This document shows positions 22,601 to 35,190 of a DNA stretch of 64,000 bases, one piece after another. Under the pieces are notes generated by a model. It searched no databases and was not told the origin of the DNA. It worked only from the letters and a program-made list of their open reading frames with translations. The stretch covers positions 54,330 to 118,329 of the forward strand of contig JBBBWG010031642.1 in assembly GCA_037176905.1 (NCBI GenBank). The letters run 5' to 3'. The translations under genes and the position numbers were made by a program. The stretch's first letter is position 1. Every line of letters starts with the position of its first letter. The stretch comes from Azolla pinnata. Lineage: Eukaryota > Streptophyta > Polypodiopsida > Salviniales > Salviniaceae.

Positions 22601-25600
22601 GTTATCGAGAAAGTCATAAACTCGGTAACAATCTTTCCTTTTTTACCTCCTTGGAACCATATATGAAATCATCTAAATGTGCTTGGAACTTCGTAACATA
22701 GATTGCAACTTACCAAGCACCTGGGAGGTATTTACTCAATCCCGGAGTGGAGAAGGGAAATGTTGACACACTTTCTGGCAGAGCTCAGGAAACTGCTCGC
22801 TATGTCACTCACGAAGAAACATCTTCTATCCCAATCTCACAGAGGGAATCTGTTGATAACGAAAAAGAGTTGTTGTCCTTACCAGAGAGGGAGCAGCCAG
22901 ATTCTGTAACCCAGGATCTGGGGTATGTTTCACATAAGGAAGCTTCTGATGATGAATTCATACAGCTCCTCGAAGACGATGAAAAGACAGATCAAGAAAA
23001 TTCTCAGAGCCATATGGCAGTCCAGAAACCTAATGATGCAGTCCATGAACCCAATGATGTAAATATTGATGGCTCTGGTTCTAGCAGTTCTAGTGGCAGT
23101 GCTAGTGAAAGTGAGAGTGATAGCAGTGCCAGTGGTAGTAGTGACAGTGGAAGTGTAAGTGGAAGTGCAAGTGGAAGTGATAGCAGTAGCAGTAGTGAAA
23201 GTATGGATGAAGAAGTTGATATTATGAGTGACGATGATGTAGCAAACAAGATAGATATGAAGCAAAAAGTAAAAAGGGATGCGAAAGGAATTTCTAATGA
23301 AAGTCGACCTCTCATGCCAGGAGAAAAGACTGAAGAAAAAGAATTCGAGAGTAATGTGCCAGAGTTGATGGCAATTTCTGGGGAAGGAAATGGAGAATCT
23401 GTAGCTGAATCACCGAGGACTCTAATGGATACCCTGTTTGGTATGGATGAAGAGAGCGCTCCTGGAGAGAATTTTACAGTTAATAAAGTCGCTGATAAAA
23501 ACCTCAAAAGTCCTCAAAATATTAAAGAACAAATGGAAAAGATGGATCTTGATGGAGATGCTAGAGGTCGGCCTTCAGTTGTAGATGAGGAAGTGGACAT
23601 GGATACTTCTGTGGTACCAAAAGACAGGACATTTGGAAATAAACTAGTTTTCAATGTATCTCAGCCTGAGCGCCAGAAGTTCACATTGACACATCGTACT
23701 AAAGACAAGGATAGGAAGAAAATGATGGGGTCTGAACGCGATTCAGATAAAAAGGAGTGTACTAAAAGCAATGGAAATAAGGATAAGTTGGCACCGAAGA
23801 TTGCATCCGATAGTTTGGCAACGGGAATGAATCATGGTACACAGAATTTTAATAGAGATATATTTGAAGAGGCTGCAACCAAGCATCTTCCTATCAAACC
23901 ACCTCTAAACACTAAGGTGAATATGAGGGCTGAAGAATCCCATGAAATAGCAAGGTTGTCATCTGAAGGCACAAGAAGAAGAAAGAGTCCAAAAGATGTT
24001 GCTAAGCCTTCTGAAAAACTGTCAGACCTGAGAGACGCAGAGGAACAATCTGCTAGCTTAGGTAACACTCTAAGGAAAGACTTAGCAAACGGAGAAAGGG
24101 TTCTGGAGTCTAATAAATTAGGGGTCTCATTTGTGAAGCCTAACATTGGAAAAGAAGCACAGCAATGGCAGTCAAGGGATGCTCGAGACCGTGGTTTGAC
24201 TACCAATGCAAGTTCACATCACGTTTTCAAAGATTTTAATGAATTAGGAAGTCAACAGGATAGAGATCCCCTGCAAAGAGGGAATAAAGAACCGGTAAAA
24301 ATTCCTGGACCAAATAGACAATCAGCTGGGTTATCTGAAAGGGTGAGGGTGGATATTGACAAGGCAGAGAGGCCATTGAGTAATGCGGAATCTAGTAAAA
24401 GAAGAAGTTCAATGGGAAAGACTCCTCACAGAGAGTCAGAAACAACAGGAAAACTTCCTGTTGGAGAGTGCTCCAAAGAAACTGCAAATATTGACAGGGC
24501 TTGTGGGGACTCTGCGCAATCATCATATTCTCAAAACAGGCATGTATCAAATAGGGTTATGTCACAGGATTTTGAATTAGGAGAGCTTAGGGATGCACCT
24601 TATGAAAATGATGTGAGAAAATCCAGTTCATGTGTTGAAGAAGGTAAGGGCAACGGACATTGTGAAGCTACAAGCAGAGTATTTGGCCAGAAGAAACAAG
24701 TAAGCCCAGATGTCGATGAATTAAGAAAACCCATTTCATGTGGTGAAGACAGTAGAGACAATGGGCCTCCTGAAGCTACAAGCAGGACATTAAATCAGAG
24801 GAGACATCTAAGTCCAGAAATCAATGTTGTAAAAAAACTAGATTCACATGCAGAGGATAGTAGGGGAAATGCATTTTCGGAAGGTGTAACTAGGTCATTC
24901 CTCCACAAGAAAAATATAAGCCCTGAAAGGTCACAACATGGCTATAGACGCTCTCCAGTGAGGGATCCAGATGACTTTCGAGAAGGTGAACATGATTGTG
25001 GAAACATAAAAAAGAAAAATGAAGATAATGGAAGTTCAGATTCTGGCAGACGGAAGAAGAAATCAGGGATGTATGAAGCTGGACAATCTCAAAGTAGTAC
25101 TAAGGAGTGGCTCAAAGAGACCTCTCTTGAAAAAGGGAGGCTATATTCACAGGAAGGTCAAGAACACACTACAGACTCTATTAAACATACTATTCCTGAC
25201 AAGACCATGAAAGCTGGAGAACTAGGAGAAAGCAAAGCAACTTTTAGCAAGCTCAAGATCACCCAAGGACAAAGTGCTGCAAACGGAACTTGCAGAGATG
25301 ATCCTAACATCGAAGGTCTCCCAAATTCAACAAGAAAGCAGGCTGCTGGAACTGGAGGGGAGCTGGGAACTGAGTTTCTTTCATCCTTAGAGAAGAAAAA
25401 AGCAGCTCCACGAGGACCAATTCAGACCTTTCAAGAGTATATGCACTATCTGAATCTGTGCCTACTTATTTCATTGTATCCTACATAAACTAATATGGCA
25501 TATTGGTGAGAGCTTTTAAGATACAAGAAGTATATTCTAATAGTGTGCTGATCTTTTCAGATACCAGAAGTACAGTGAGGAATACAAAGAGAAGTATCCA

Positions 25601-26711
25601 GTGTATCATCAACTTCATCTAGATATAGAAGCTTACAAGTGAGTATACAAAAACTAGTTTTTCTAAACATAAATCCAACTTATAAGCTGAGGCTGCTGGT
25701 TTTCATTTATAGGAGATTTTTCATTCACTATAGGCCGAACTTGAGAAGCATGACACACTTCAATGTCATACTACGTCTGGAGATATATTGCATGCTAAGA
25801 AATTAAGCATTTCCTTTAAAATATAAGTTTTGGGTTTGTCTGTGCTTTTACTAGCACATGACTGTTACATACTTTTCTCTGGGACTATTCTGTTGCTTAG
25901 TTAACTAATATTCTATTCTTGGGCATTTTTAGTGCTACCACCTGTACGGTGCTGTTTTTCTTCAAACATGTGGGCTTTCATACTCATGGGGCAAGGTCTG
26001 GTGTCACTATTTCGTATCTCTGACCTAAAAGGATTGACCTTTTTTGGATTTCACACCTGACCTCTCTAATACGTTATATGTATAGTGTCTGAGTGGGTCT
26101 CAAGGTCTTATAATGTTGATGGAATGCTTACTCAATCAAATAAAAGTCAGATGGATGAGCTACCTTAATCTCTGCAGAACATTGCATTAAATTGGACAAC
26201 ATCTAGCATTGATTGCATGTTTTCATTGGAGTTTAAACATGATTGACTGATCCAGATTGACTGGGAATAAAACCCGAGGCAAATCTAACCTTCTGTATTT
26301 TTTCTGATTCTAGATAATAAATTGTTATATACACAGCGAGCATGTTTAGGAAATGAAGGAGTTATAGGTGCTGAAAATATCTGATTTAGAAGTGCACACT
26401 TTGCAGGAAAGGTTTTGAGATTTTCAGGAAGGAGGTAGAGCAAGCCAAGCGCAAAAAGGATGACAAGAAGCTATCACATACATACGGTAAAATAAAGAAG
26501 GATTACTTACTCAAGCGAAAGGTAACAAGCTTATTTTCAGTCTAGCTTATTTTTCTTTGTTTTGGAGCTGAATTCAATGATGAGTTATTCTGTCTCTTCT
26601 CGATTACAGCGTTGCAAACGTATGTATCAAGCATTCCAAGCTCTGCACGAGGAACTGAAGACAATAAAGCATCGGTGTATAGAATATGCGGAAAAGATTG
26701 GACAAGGTTGA
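19651..26711 (+). CDS. ELL-like RNA polymerase II elongation factor with occludin/ELL C-terminal domain
   Basis: Ten coding exons: 19651-19992, 21033-21256, 21345-21403, 21490-21558, 21665-21975, 22550-22624, 22702-25457, 25561-25638, 26407-26521, 26610-26711, in phase throughout and giving about 1376 residues. The N-terminus (residues about 70-215) resembles the ELL domain: FAMIIRLQPEMLEELK, then GSETFSFSSAPEPGDLCDIY. The last 100 or so residues are an occludin/ELL homology domain (KYSEEYKEKYPVYHQLHLD and CKRMYQAFQALHEELKTIKH). Animal ELL raises the Pol II elongation rate within super/little elongation complexes; plants have single long homologues often labelled dentin sialophosphoprotein-like. 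Exon 7 is one 2.76-kb exon coding a charged, probably disordered region with a Ser/Gly/Asp tract near residues 484-530. A PEKI-type repeat lies near residue 245. The exon 7 donor is ambiguous: GT at 25458 or 25476, both in phase. The first ATG after a TTG-opened frame was taken as start. Confidence 0.88.
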
Positions 26712-28486
26712 ACTATTGTATATGCCCTTACATGTTTGTGGTCTTGTCAAATGCAATTGCAGACTTTGTTCGGTTATATTTTGGGGGTCGAGAGTTTGAC
26801 TTCCTTCTTTATTCTTTGTTTCAATGTTTCTCTCTCCTTGAATTTTCTTTCCTCAAGGAAGAGAGAACCCAGAAAAGAAGTTAATGCCAGAAGAAGGGCT
26901 TTAACTGATTTAGCTATTGAGTGTAAAGTGTCCAGTGCTCTTTTTTGTTATTGCAATGTAGGTTACAGGTTAAAAGGTCAAATGAGACTGCCTGTGATGA
27001 TACATTTGTAACAGTATCTCTTTGAGAGGAGTCAGCATAATAGATACCTTTGTACAGGTTCAATTTTGATGTGGAAAATGACTCGTTTCCTGGAGTAGAA
27101 TGGAAATTTGAAGTAAAGATTCTCTTCATTAGCTGTGTATCTTAACATGAAATGCATACAACGATGGGCAATTTGCAGCATTCCTTGCTGTCAAAAGAAG
27201 CTAAACTTCAGAGTTATTCAAATACAACGTGTAAAATTTAAATGCCTGAAGAAAAAGAGCCTGCGCTGTGGCTGTTATTCGTGTTTTGATGGTGTTTTAC
27301 ATATTGCCTTGCCATACTTCACTTTGATTGGAGATGAAGATGCTTCTCTCCAATCTATTTAGTGCTTGAACAGAAACCTAGTGTAGATGAGTGGGAGGAA
27401 CAACCATAACCGGTTTATACAGTAACAGCTTCCAAATCTCTCTGCAGCTGCTGATTTGATTTCATTTGCGTTTGTTCCTCTATCTATGTCTTGACTTCTC
27501 TAATGCAGAGATAGGAAATATCGCCCAACTCTTTCTTTCTCTCTGAGACACCAAATCTTCAGGGAAACATCAAACCTATAAAGCAAACAGGAAGAGCGCT
27601 TACATTGAATGAAGCGCTTACCCTTCTCAGTCTCTGCACAGAATGAGTAACAGATGTTCCGTATTTCCTGCTTGAATCTCTTCTTTCCTTTTCATTTCTT
27701 TTGTCTACATAATTCTGGCGCATCTGGAAGAGAATGCGCAGAGCGTTGAGGAGAAGGTAGAGAGAAAGAAGAAGCGTCTGAGAGAGACAGCGTTACAGGT
27801 CAGTGATACGCGACTCCACTTATCAAACCAGGAAGAACTGGACATGCGGCAAGCTTATAAGTGCGCTCCCGCTTGTGGGCGATTCTGTAGAGGGCTTATC
27901 AGGCACACTCGGGATGATAGCGGGTCAGGCTTATAAAAAATCACACTAGGATGAATGATAGGAAGATGCGCTTATCAGAGTTTGTGTACACAATATGTAC
28001 TGCGGAAAACTTCCATATGAATCTGGTCTTTGCTACCATATGTACTTCTTACCTAACGAGCCGGCCTTGATTCCACTAAATTCAAGCAAACAAACTGTTG
28101 GGCACTTATTCAGTCTTGGTCTTCAATTGAAAATCTATAAACCACAGCAATCCAAACCAGAACCTATAACTGTATGAAGATAAAATAATTTAACAGGATG
28201 AAGATGAAAATGGCCTGCCACCCCATTGTGGCATACTTCAGCAAGAGAATCCTTACCTTCTTCATGTTTCCTAAACTTAATAAGAAAGAATATTGAAATA
28301 ACATAAGTTCCAAACGTTACCATCTTATTCCAAAAAATTCAGCGCAGCCTTACAATGTCCACTTCTTTAATGGTTCAATAATCACAATCATCACTAAATA
28401 GTGGCAGTGAATTACAATCGAAAAATAGTTAAATTGCTAGGAAGTTATTGTAGAAACTTTAGGAGTGGCTATGACCATCATTGACT
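26712..28486. other. Convergent spacer between the ELL-like gene and QCR10
   Basis: Contains both 3' untranslated regions. Short forward open frames (26736-27011, 27135-27362, 27995-28177) show no family features. A GCTTATAAG/GCTTATCAG motif recurs between about 27855 and 27975. Nothing else is seen. Confidence 0.5.
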
Positions 28487-29795
28487 TCAAGAGCTAGATG
28501 CCTCTTCACTCTTAGTAAATTGTTGCTTGATCCAATCGAATGGCTGCACACAAGAAAAACATTACTTAATCAAAATACCTTTGCACTGAATAATCTTCGA
28601 CACTGTTGCACATTCTCATTAGTTTTCTTGTCCATGGACTTGTGCCCTATCGTTTTCTTCATGTAAAAGACCATGAACAGGTTTATGCTTTTTTGACAAG
28701 AATATCAGACTTCATTTCCTCATATTTTAAAGAAAGCATGAAGCGAAGCTTCAATAAATACTTTATTCTGTCCTATCTGTGCAGTCAAACTGATATCGAC
28801 ACCTTAAATCTTGCTGATTTCTGAGTGCTCCAGATGTGAACGTCAAAGTAAAAAGCCAAACAGCTAAGTTGAAATTGCATCTGTGGACTGTAAATTACGT
28901 TTTCAATAATTATACACCGCACACAACTAAGCACTGCTTACAAGGACCATATAAGAACCACTAATCAATCCTAAACAATATACGTAGGCGTGACATTACT
29001 AAAACATTCGAACAGCGATAACGCGAACTTTGAGGAAACAAAAAGGTGAAAAAGCGAGTGAGCACAAATTGCCAAATCAAGGCATCCATTAAGGTATTTC
29101 AAAAGAACATAATAGACTTTCAGCCTATATGCTGCAAGATGCACAAGGCAGACCTGGATGAAACATGCAATGCTTTAAAAAGGATATTGAAAACAAAGAA
29201 TAAACTAACACTTATGAACGTAAGTCCCAAAAATACTGTGAAAAACAAGACAGAAAGCAGGAATTGATAGGACGCAGACATCAACGCAAAACCTTAGGAA
29301 TAAAAACCGTATGTTGGAAACATTAACCCATTTTACACGCACTGGGAAACGAAAACCAGGAGAATAGAACCTTTAAGACCACTAAACTCTCATAAACATT
29401 GGATAATGGCGATGACACAAATGAAATCGTTGGACTATTGCTTTTTGCCGATTCTCAAATATCAGGCCAAAAAAACAAGAAAAAAATAAGGATAGAGGTC
29501 CCAGTTTGCAAAGGTGGAAATGAACGACACAAAAGCGATTACGAAATGTCCACACTAACGCATGAGCGGAAAATACACGAAACAGGCAGGGGCGGAGAGG
29601 GAAAGAAAGGGGAGGAAGGGAGCGGGAGAGGACCTGGACGAGCCATAAGGCACCAATGCCGAGAGTCGCACCCCAGAGCACGCCAGCGGAGAGATCTGTG
29701 GTTTGAGGTCTGAGGTTAGCGGGGATCAAGGAGAACAAGCTGGAGACGGCCTTCTTGGAAGAAGCGGCGGCAGCGGCGGCGGCGGCGGCGGCCAT
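28487..29795 (-). CDS. QCR10: Cytochrome bc1 complex small subunit QCR10 (6.7-kDa type)
   Basis: Two exons on the minus strand: 29795-29634 and 28543-28487, joined in phase 0 across a 1.09-kb intron, giving 72 residues. QCR10 is a small single-pass subunit of mitochondrial respiratory complex III. After an N-terminal poly-Ala run from a GCC/GCG microsatellite comes LRPQTTDLSAG, a membrane segment VLWGATLGIGALWLV, and QPFDWIKQQF, close to the plant family QPFGWIKKTF signature as I remember it. The tail is short and acidic/Ser-rich. The donor is the weak form CAG|GTCCTC, while the acceptor TGTGTGCAG|CC is strong. The family is usually 55-70 residues, so the poly-Ala makes this one slightly long. 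The intron splits the protein exactly after the membrane segment. Confidence 0.88.
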
Positions 29796-30970
29796 GGAGC
29801 TCTTCGTCTGCGTCTGCGTCTGCGTCTGCGTCTTCTGCGTCTTCTGCGTCCGAGCGTGAAAGAGAGGAAGACAAAAAAACAAACGGAGCGAATGCAAAAT
29901 TTCCGCATCAGTTTTTTGACAGCGTATAATTTTGCCCGGCCACTGGCCGCTTTCACACCTGTCCGGCAAATTCACGCAATGTACAAACCATGTCCAAGAA
30001 GAAAGAGCTGTCATTGGCTTGGGCTTTAGACGTGCTTTGGGCCCGCCTCGGTTTGAGCAAGTTCAGGTTTCGGTCGGTTTAAAGAAATCGGGTTTAGGAT
30101 GCAGGTAGTTCTGTTGGGTTTGGTTCATGTGGTTATTCGTTTTCGTTCGGCTCAGTTCAGGAGGCCTACGTTCGATGATCGGTCCAGTTCGAGCTTGACA
30201 TTGGTAAAGTTAGCTGATATGGAGTGCTATTCGAAGTTGGAACCATTTAAACTACCGTTTGGTGCTAAACTCTTTAGAAACGGTTCGATTCAGTTTTCGA
30301 ATTGAGGGGAATGGTTCAATTCAGTTTGAAGCTTTTAAGCAATGCTTTGGTTCGACTGTTCCTTTTATGGTTTAGGTTCAACTCGGCTCAGCTCCGTTGT
30401 AGTGCGAAATATCCGAACTAAATTGGATCGGAACCAAGCCGTACATAGCTTACACATATTCCGTAACATACCCACATGTGGAGTCATATTTGTGCTCTAT
30501 ATGCTTGAAAGTATTCCAGCCATTGCGAGCAATCGCACCTAACTATGTACATTAGATGACCCATTCTTCGGCATGTTTCGATCAAGCAAAGATGCAATGC
30601 ACACCGTCTTGTGTCTTATCTTGTGTTGTCAAGATCCCAAGTAGAACTTGTTTTTTATGGCATTTTCATTTCGACTGCACCAAGCGTCTCACCATCTCAA
30701 TCAAACATTCAAAGATGAGATTTGAATCCCGAAACCACCACCGCACTGCACTAGTAGATATCCTAAAACATGATTTTATATACCATCCTTGTTGAACAAA
30801 GTTGATGGGTGAAATGAGAGAGAGATTTAACCCTGAATTCTCTACCAATGAACAATCAATCACTCTTCGGTTGCTCTCTCCGTATTGCCTTCTGTAGAAA
30901 TACCAAGGTGCATCGAAATATTATAATGTTTCTGTGTGCACACAAACAGAACATGATCCCCTAAATACTT
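29796..30970. other. Spacer upstream of QCR10 with GGTTC/CGGTTT-rich sequence
   Basis: The QCR10 side has GACGCAGACGCA repeats. From about 30020 to 30420 the sequence is unusually rich in GGTTC, CGGTTT and GGTTTAG words without a clear period, resembling degenerate (CCGAA)n-type plant simple repeats. A forward open frame at 30099-30305 follows this bias and is not supported as a gene. Confidence 0.5.
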
Positions 30971-33462
30971 TCAGCCTTCAGCACTAGCTTGCCGCTGCTT
31001 TCTCCGTTGATGTACGTCCCAGTTGTAAACTCTAGCAATCGTCACCTACAAAATACAGATAAAACAGTATTAACCATCTAGACAATGCAGTAGACATAAC
31101 AATCTAGGGGGACAGCTTGGTAATGTAATGAAAGGTTACCTCTGTGATTGTTATTTGATCTCTCAAAAATAGGGAATCCTCAGCAATGGCCTGTAAACTG
31201 ACATTTGCATTCTCCAAGTTCTTTTTCAATAAGGTCTCGGCCTGAACTCACAAAGTATAAAGCCACATAAGCCATGACACATGAAAATATTCAGAAAATT
31301 ATCATAATCATCACACCTCATTGCAGCTATACTCTAGCATCACATTGGCCCCCAGCCATAAACAAACCGTTTGAGTCTCTTCTATCCTAGCTTGAGAATA
31401 TATTCCTTCAGCTAGCTCAAAATCTGCAATGATGCCCTGAAATAAAAGAATATCGAAGACAAATTATTAATCATCATAAATTTTACATAAGATCTGAACA
31501 AGCTCCTCTTAACATCCAGTATCAGTAAGCTTCCAAAAGCCTAACGACTCGTCTGCAGTAAATTTATGACAGCTATTTTCTTTCCTTGAATCACATCACA
31601 TCGCATCATACACTAGCATTCACTTGCTAACGATTACCAGTTGTGAAGCATAAGACAAAATGATAGTAATATATAGATACAGAGCCACCATTACAAAATG
31701 TCAGCAGCCTGAATCAGAGAAGTATATTTTGAAAAGTTCATGGAAGGCTGATATTTATACGAAAGAAACCATCACAGATATCCTCCATACGGTATGTAGA
31801 ATCACCAAATGCTACTGTGCTAAAAACAGCACAAAAGAATTTCAACAATATTCAGAAGAGTATCCATTATCTACTCCTGCATTCCATGAGCATACAATAG
31901 GTGCTGATAAAAACAGATATTTGCCTGGCGCTCAAAGGTCTCAACTACATCTTAACCAATTATCATAATATAAGGAGAATGAGATAAAGAAAGATGACCT
32001 CGCCAGTCCCCTGTTTGGAAATCAGAGATTCCACAATTGCCAGACACTTCTTGATATCTGGTATTTTCGCCTGCAAACAACTAGACAACATATCTCCAAC
32101 AAGATTTCAAATAAGAAACAAAGACCAAAAGACTTTCCAGAATTGTAGTTAACCTGGAGTTCCCTCTTCTGAGCAAGGAGCTTCATCTCAGCAAGTTTGT
32201 ATTGCTGAAGCCTGCCATAAAGTACAGACAAGAGAGCTGAGTAAGAACAAAGAAAAGACAAGAAACATTTAGGCAAGAAATTTAGGTCCACCCCAGAGGT
32301 CCATGAAGTTCGGGTATTTTAGAGCATTCTTTAATAATATATCAAATATATTATAACAAAAAATACCTTCAAACAGATTCTTACCATCAATGACTTCGCA
32401 AATCGACAAAACCAATTAAAAATCCTAAGAGATATATGGATGGAAATAAAGAAACTCCACTGCTTTCTTTTAGTAATACTTCTTATCTGGCCACTCTTGA
32501 TCACATCAATCTGTTGTTCTTATTACATTATCTAAATACTGACAGAATGTGAGGAGCGTTTTTATGGAAATTTCCAGTTTTCTTAGAGATTGGTAAAACC
32601 ATACAAAGTCATTCTTGGGCCTTGCCCCACATTATCACAATTAATGAGCATTTCAGACGTCAAAAACTAGTTAATTATATCCTAGAGCTTGCATTAATAA
32701 TTATAATATTAACCAATGCCTTATTGCACTATTTTTCCAGAGATATTGGGCAATGATGATCTTTTCTATTTGCAACATTAGCGAGATACAATGTACATGC
32801 TACAAGATAAGGAAATCTGGCACCTTTGACACACTCGACAAGATTTTATATATATATAGATAGATATATAACTGTATAACTTTGTTGATACTGTCAAGTT
32901 TTCCTAAAATGGCGAGTATCCTCAGAAAATAAATGGTCAAAGAACGATACAGATCCATCGCATATCAAGATGAATGGCCTTTCAAAAGTTTGAAAAATCT
33001 TAAAGCAAATTACATCGGATCAAAGCTTGAGCTGACGGTGAAAAATACTGTAGTTACAGCTTTTCTCAAACCTAAGCCTCCGCCAAATAAACAGTTTCGG
33101 ATCACGGGAAATACCCACGCAATTCTAGTACAAATTGTGAAAGAAACTTGCTTGAAGAAATTACCACGGTATCCAAGGAAACAGAAATTCATAGATAGAA
33201 AGGTATCCCAAGTAATACAAGTAGGAAGTATACAGATGCAAAACCAAGTATGCGTAAACAAGTACATTCAGATAGTCGATATGAACACATATACGTGTCT
33301 GCAGGCATGCGCATATCTGAGTGGCAGAAGAGAAGGTGACCTTTCTTGGAGAGCGGAGAGAGCAGAGTTGACGTCGAGGCCGGACTGCGAGAGGTAGGTG
33401 TTGACATCGTGAACAAATGGGGCGGCAGGGATGCTTCTCCTCACTGAAGGGGAGGCCGCCAT
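30971..33462 (-). CDS. PFD3: Prefoldin subunit 3
   Basis: Six coding exons on the minus strand: 33462-33341, 32211-32154, 32070-31999, 31436-31317, 31241-31140, 31045-30971, giving 182 residues with consistent phases. PFD3 (VBP1 family) is an alpha-type subunit of the hexameric prefoldin that hands unfolded actin and tubulin to the CCT chaperonin. Recognisable parts are [70 protein letters not shown] and the C-terminal [16 protein letters not shown], all matching the plant orthologue. Two long coiled-coil helices flank the [15 protein letters not shown] hairpin as expected. The first donor is AAG|GTCACC, a less common but acceptable form. Plant PFD3 proteins are about 190 residues, so this is full length. 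Confidence 0.95.
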
Positions 33463-35190
33463 CGCCACCAGCAACACAAAGAACGAAAGAATGAAAGAAC
33501 AGACAAAAAAAATGAGTTCTTTTGGGTTCTTCTTCTTCTGCTTTGGCAGTAACAAAAACACTCAAAACTAAAAGAAAACTAAGAACGAGGTTTAGAAGAA
33601 GAAATTCATGTGCTTACACTCTAAGAACTACACCAAGAATTGGAGCTGACGTGTATGCAGATATCGATAAGATGGTGGTGCATTGAAGCGCCTTATAATA
33701 TTAAAGCCTTAATCATGTGGATTAATGCAGGTAATTACCAAAAGGAGCTCCTCTATAGTTGAGCGTTTTTCTTGCTTGGCATGTTCATTAGAATGCTACC
33801 GATTCGTTTGCAAAATTTGAGCTTTTCTAAGAGCTTTGGACCGATGCCAGTTTCAGTACAATTTTTTGCCCATGCCCATCATTTGTTGGTCTCATTTCAA
33901 ATCACTCTCACATATCAGCCATCGTGGGCATTCTAGTTTGAGGTGATAGAGATGATTTTTAGTTCCACTTGGATCATCTTATCATATATTGAGCATTCAA
34001 ATGGTATTACGACTTGCCCGGAAGCAAGGGAGTCTTGGGTTCAAGTCTTCTTTGAAAGCTTCCAAGAGTTGCCTTTCACTTGAAACAGGCCATGAAAATA
34101 GTTAACAAGCATCTTGTTCTTTCAAAGCAACTGGCAGATGACGCAGACTAGGAATCCCATGGAGCTGCCCCTCTAACTAAGCTAAGCTACTTATGTTCAA
34201 AGTTAAGTACGCTAAATTTGAAATGCTTCTCTAGTTCCAACTTCCTTCCAACTCTCTTAGGTGGGACTTCATTTGATTCGTTGCAGCAGATCCTATAACA
34301 TTCAATGCACCTTGGTAATGCAATAACAAATTCTGCTTCGGTTCATAGCTAGCAAGCTATGTAGGAATACCCTTACACTCGGATTATACCATATGATATA
34401 TCCATAGCTACTACTGTAACTCAGGGTCAGTTCACTTTAACTTCACATCAAATCAAGCAGAAAATGAATTGATTGGAAGCTTGGATTGGTAACAAAATTA
34501 AACAGAAGTCATGGAAAGCTCTGGGGCTATCTATTACAGCAAGAGAGAAAATATTCGAGGTTACAACCAACAGTCTTGTCATTAGCATATACTTCCCCAA
34601 CCTTTATAGCGTTTGAACATACCATTTACTCTTCGGAAGGTCCGGATTCCAGAACCCTACAATCCTACACACCAGGGATGATCTCTTGTAAACATAACAA
34701 AGATTATCAGACTGCCATATATGTAGGTAATACATATATATATATATAACACCAGGGATAATCTCTTGTAAACATAACGAAGATTATCAGACTGCCATAT
34801 ACATGTAGGTTACATATATGTACACATATGTATGTATCTATTTGTACACAGCTACCAGTTGATATATGAGACATTGGAAATGAAGCAATTCAATGACTTC
34901 AAATTTCTTTAAAAGAATTCTGCCGTTATGGCAGCAAGCCATCCCATCCTGGGTAATAACTGCCCATTCCAGCTCCGGTGGAATCAAAGCATACATTCTC
35001 ACAGGCAGATAGATGCAGAAGTTAGCATCGTAATAAACCAATTGAATGAGTTTGCAAGCACTCTTCTCTTACAACAAATGTTTTCCCGATCACTGGTTAG
35101 CACTCTCCCACTTCCATTGCAGAGGAAGATTCCATCTACTGTCAACGCTATAACTGTTCTACAATATTCTAACTAAAAATATAGAATGGC
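33463..35190. other. Spacer between PFD3 promoter and MYB 3' end
   Basis: Includes the PFD3 promoter side and the 3' flank of the MYB gene. A stretch near 34010-34055 ending GGGTTCAAGTC resembles a tRNA-type B box but no tRNA fold is evident. An 80-bp tandem duplication lies at 34669-34828. No gene is seen. Confidence 0.5.
34669..34828. repeat. 80-bp tandem duplication
   Basis: Two copies with a period of 80 bases, starting at 34669 and 34749, both beginning ACACCAGGGAT. They differ at a few positions and are separated by a TA-rich run of variable length. Confidence 0.9.

Noticed and set aside
28994-29300. ORF at 29046-29267 on the + strand
   Set aside because: Lies in the QCR10 intron, opposite strand, with no coding features.
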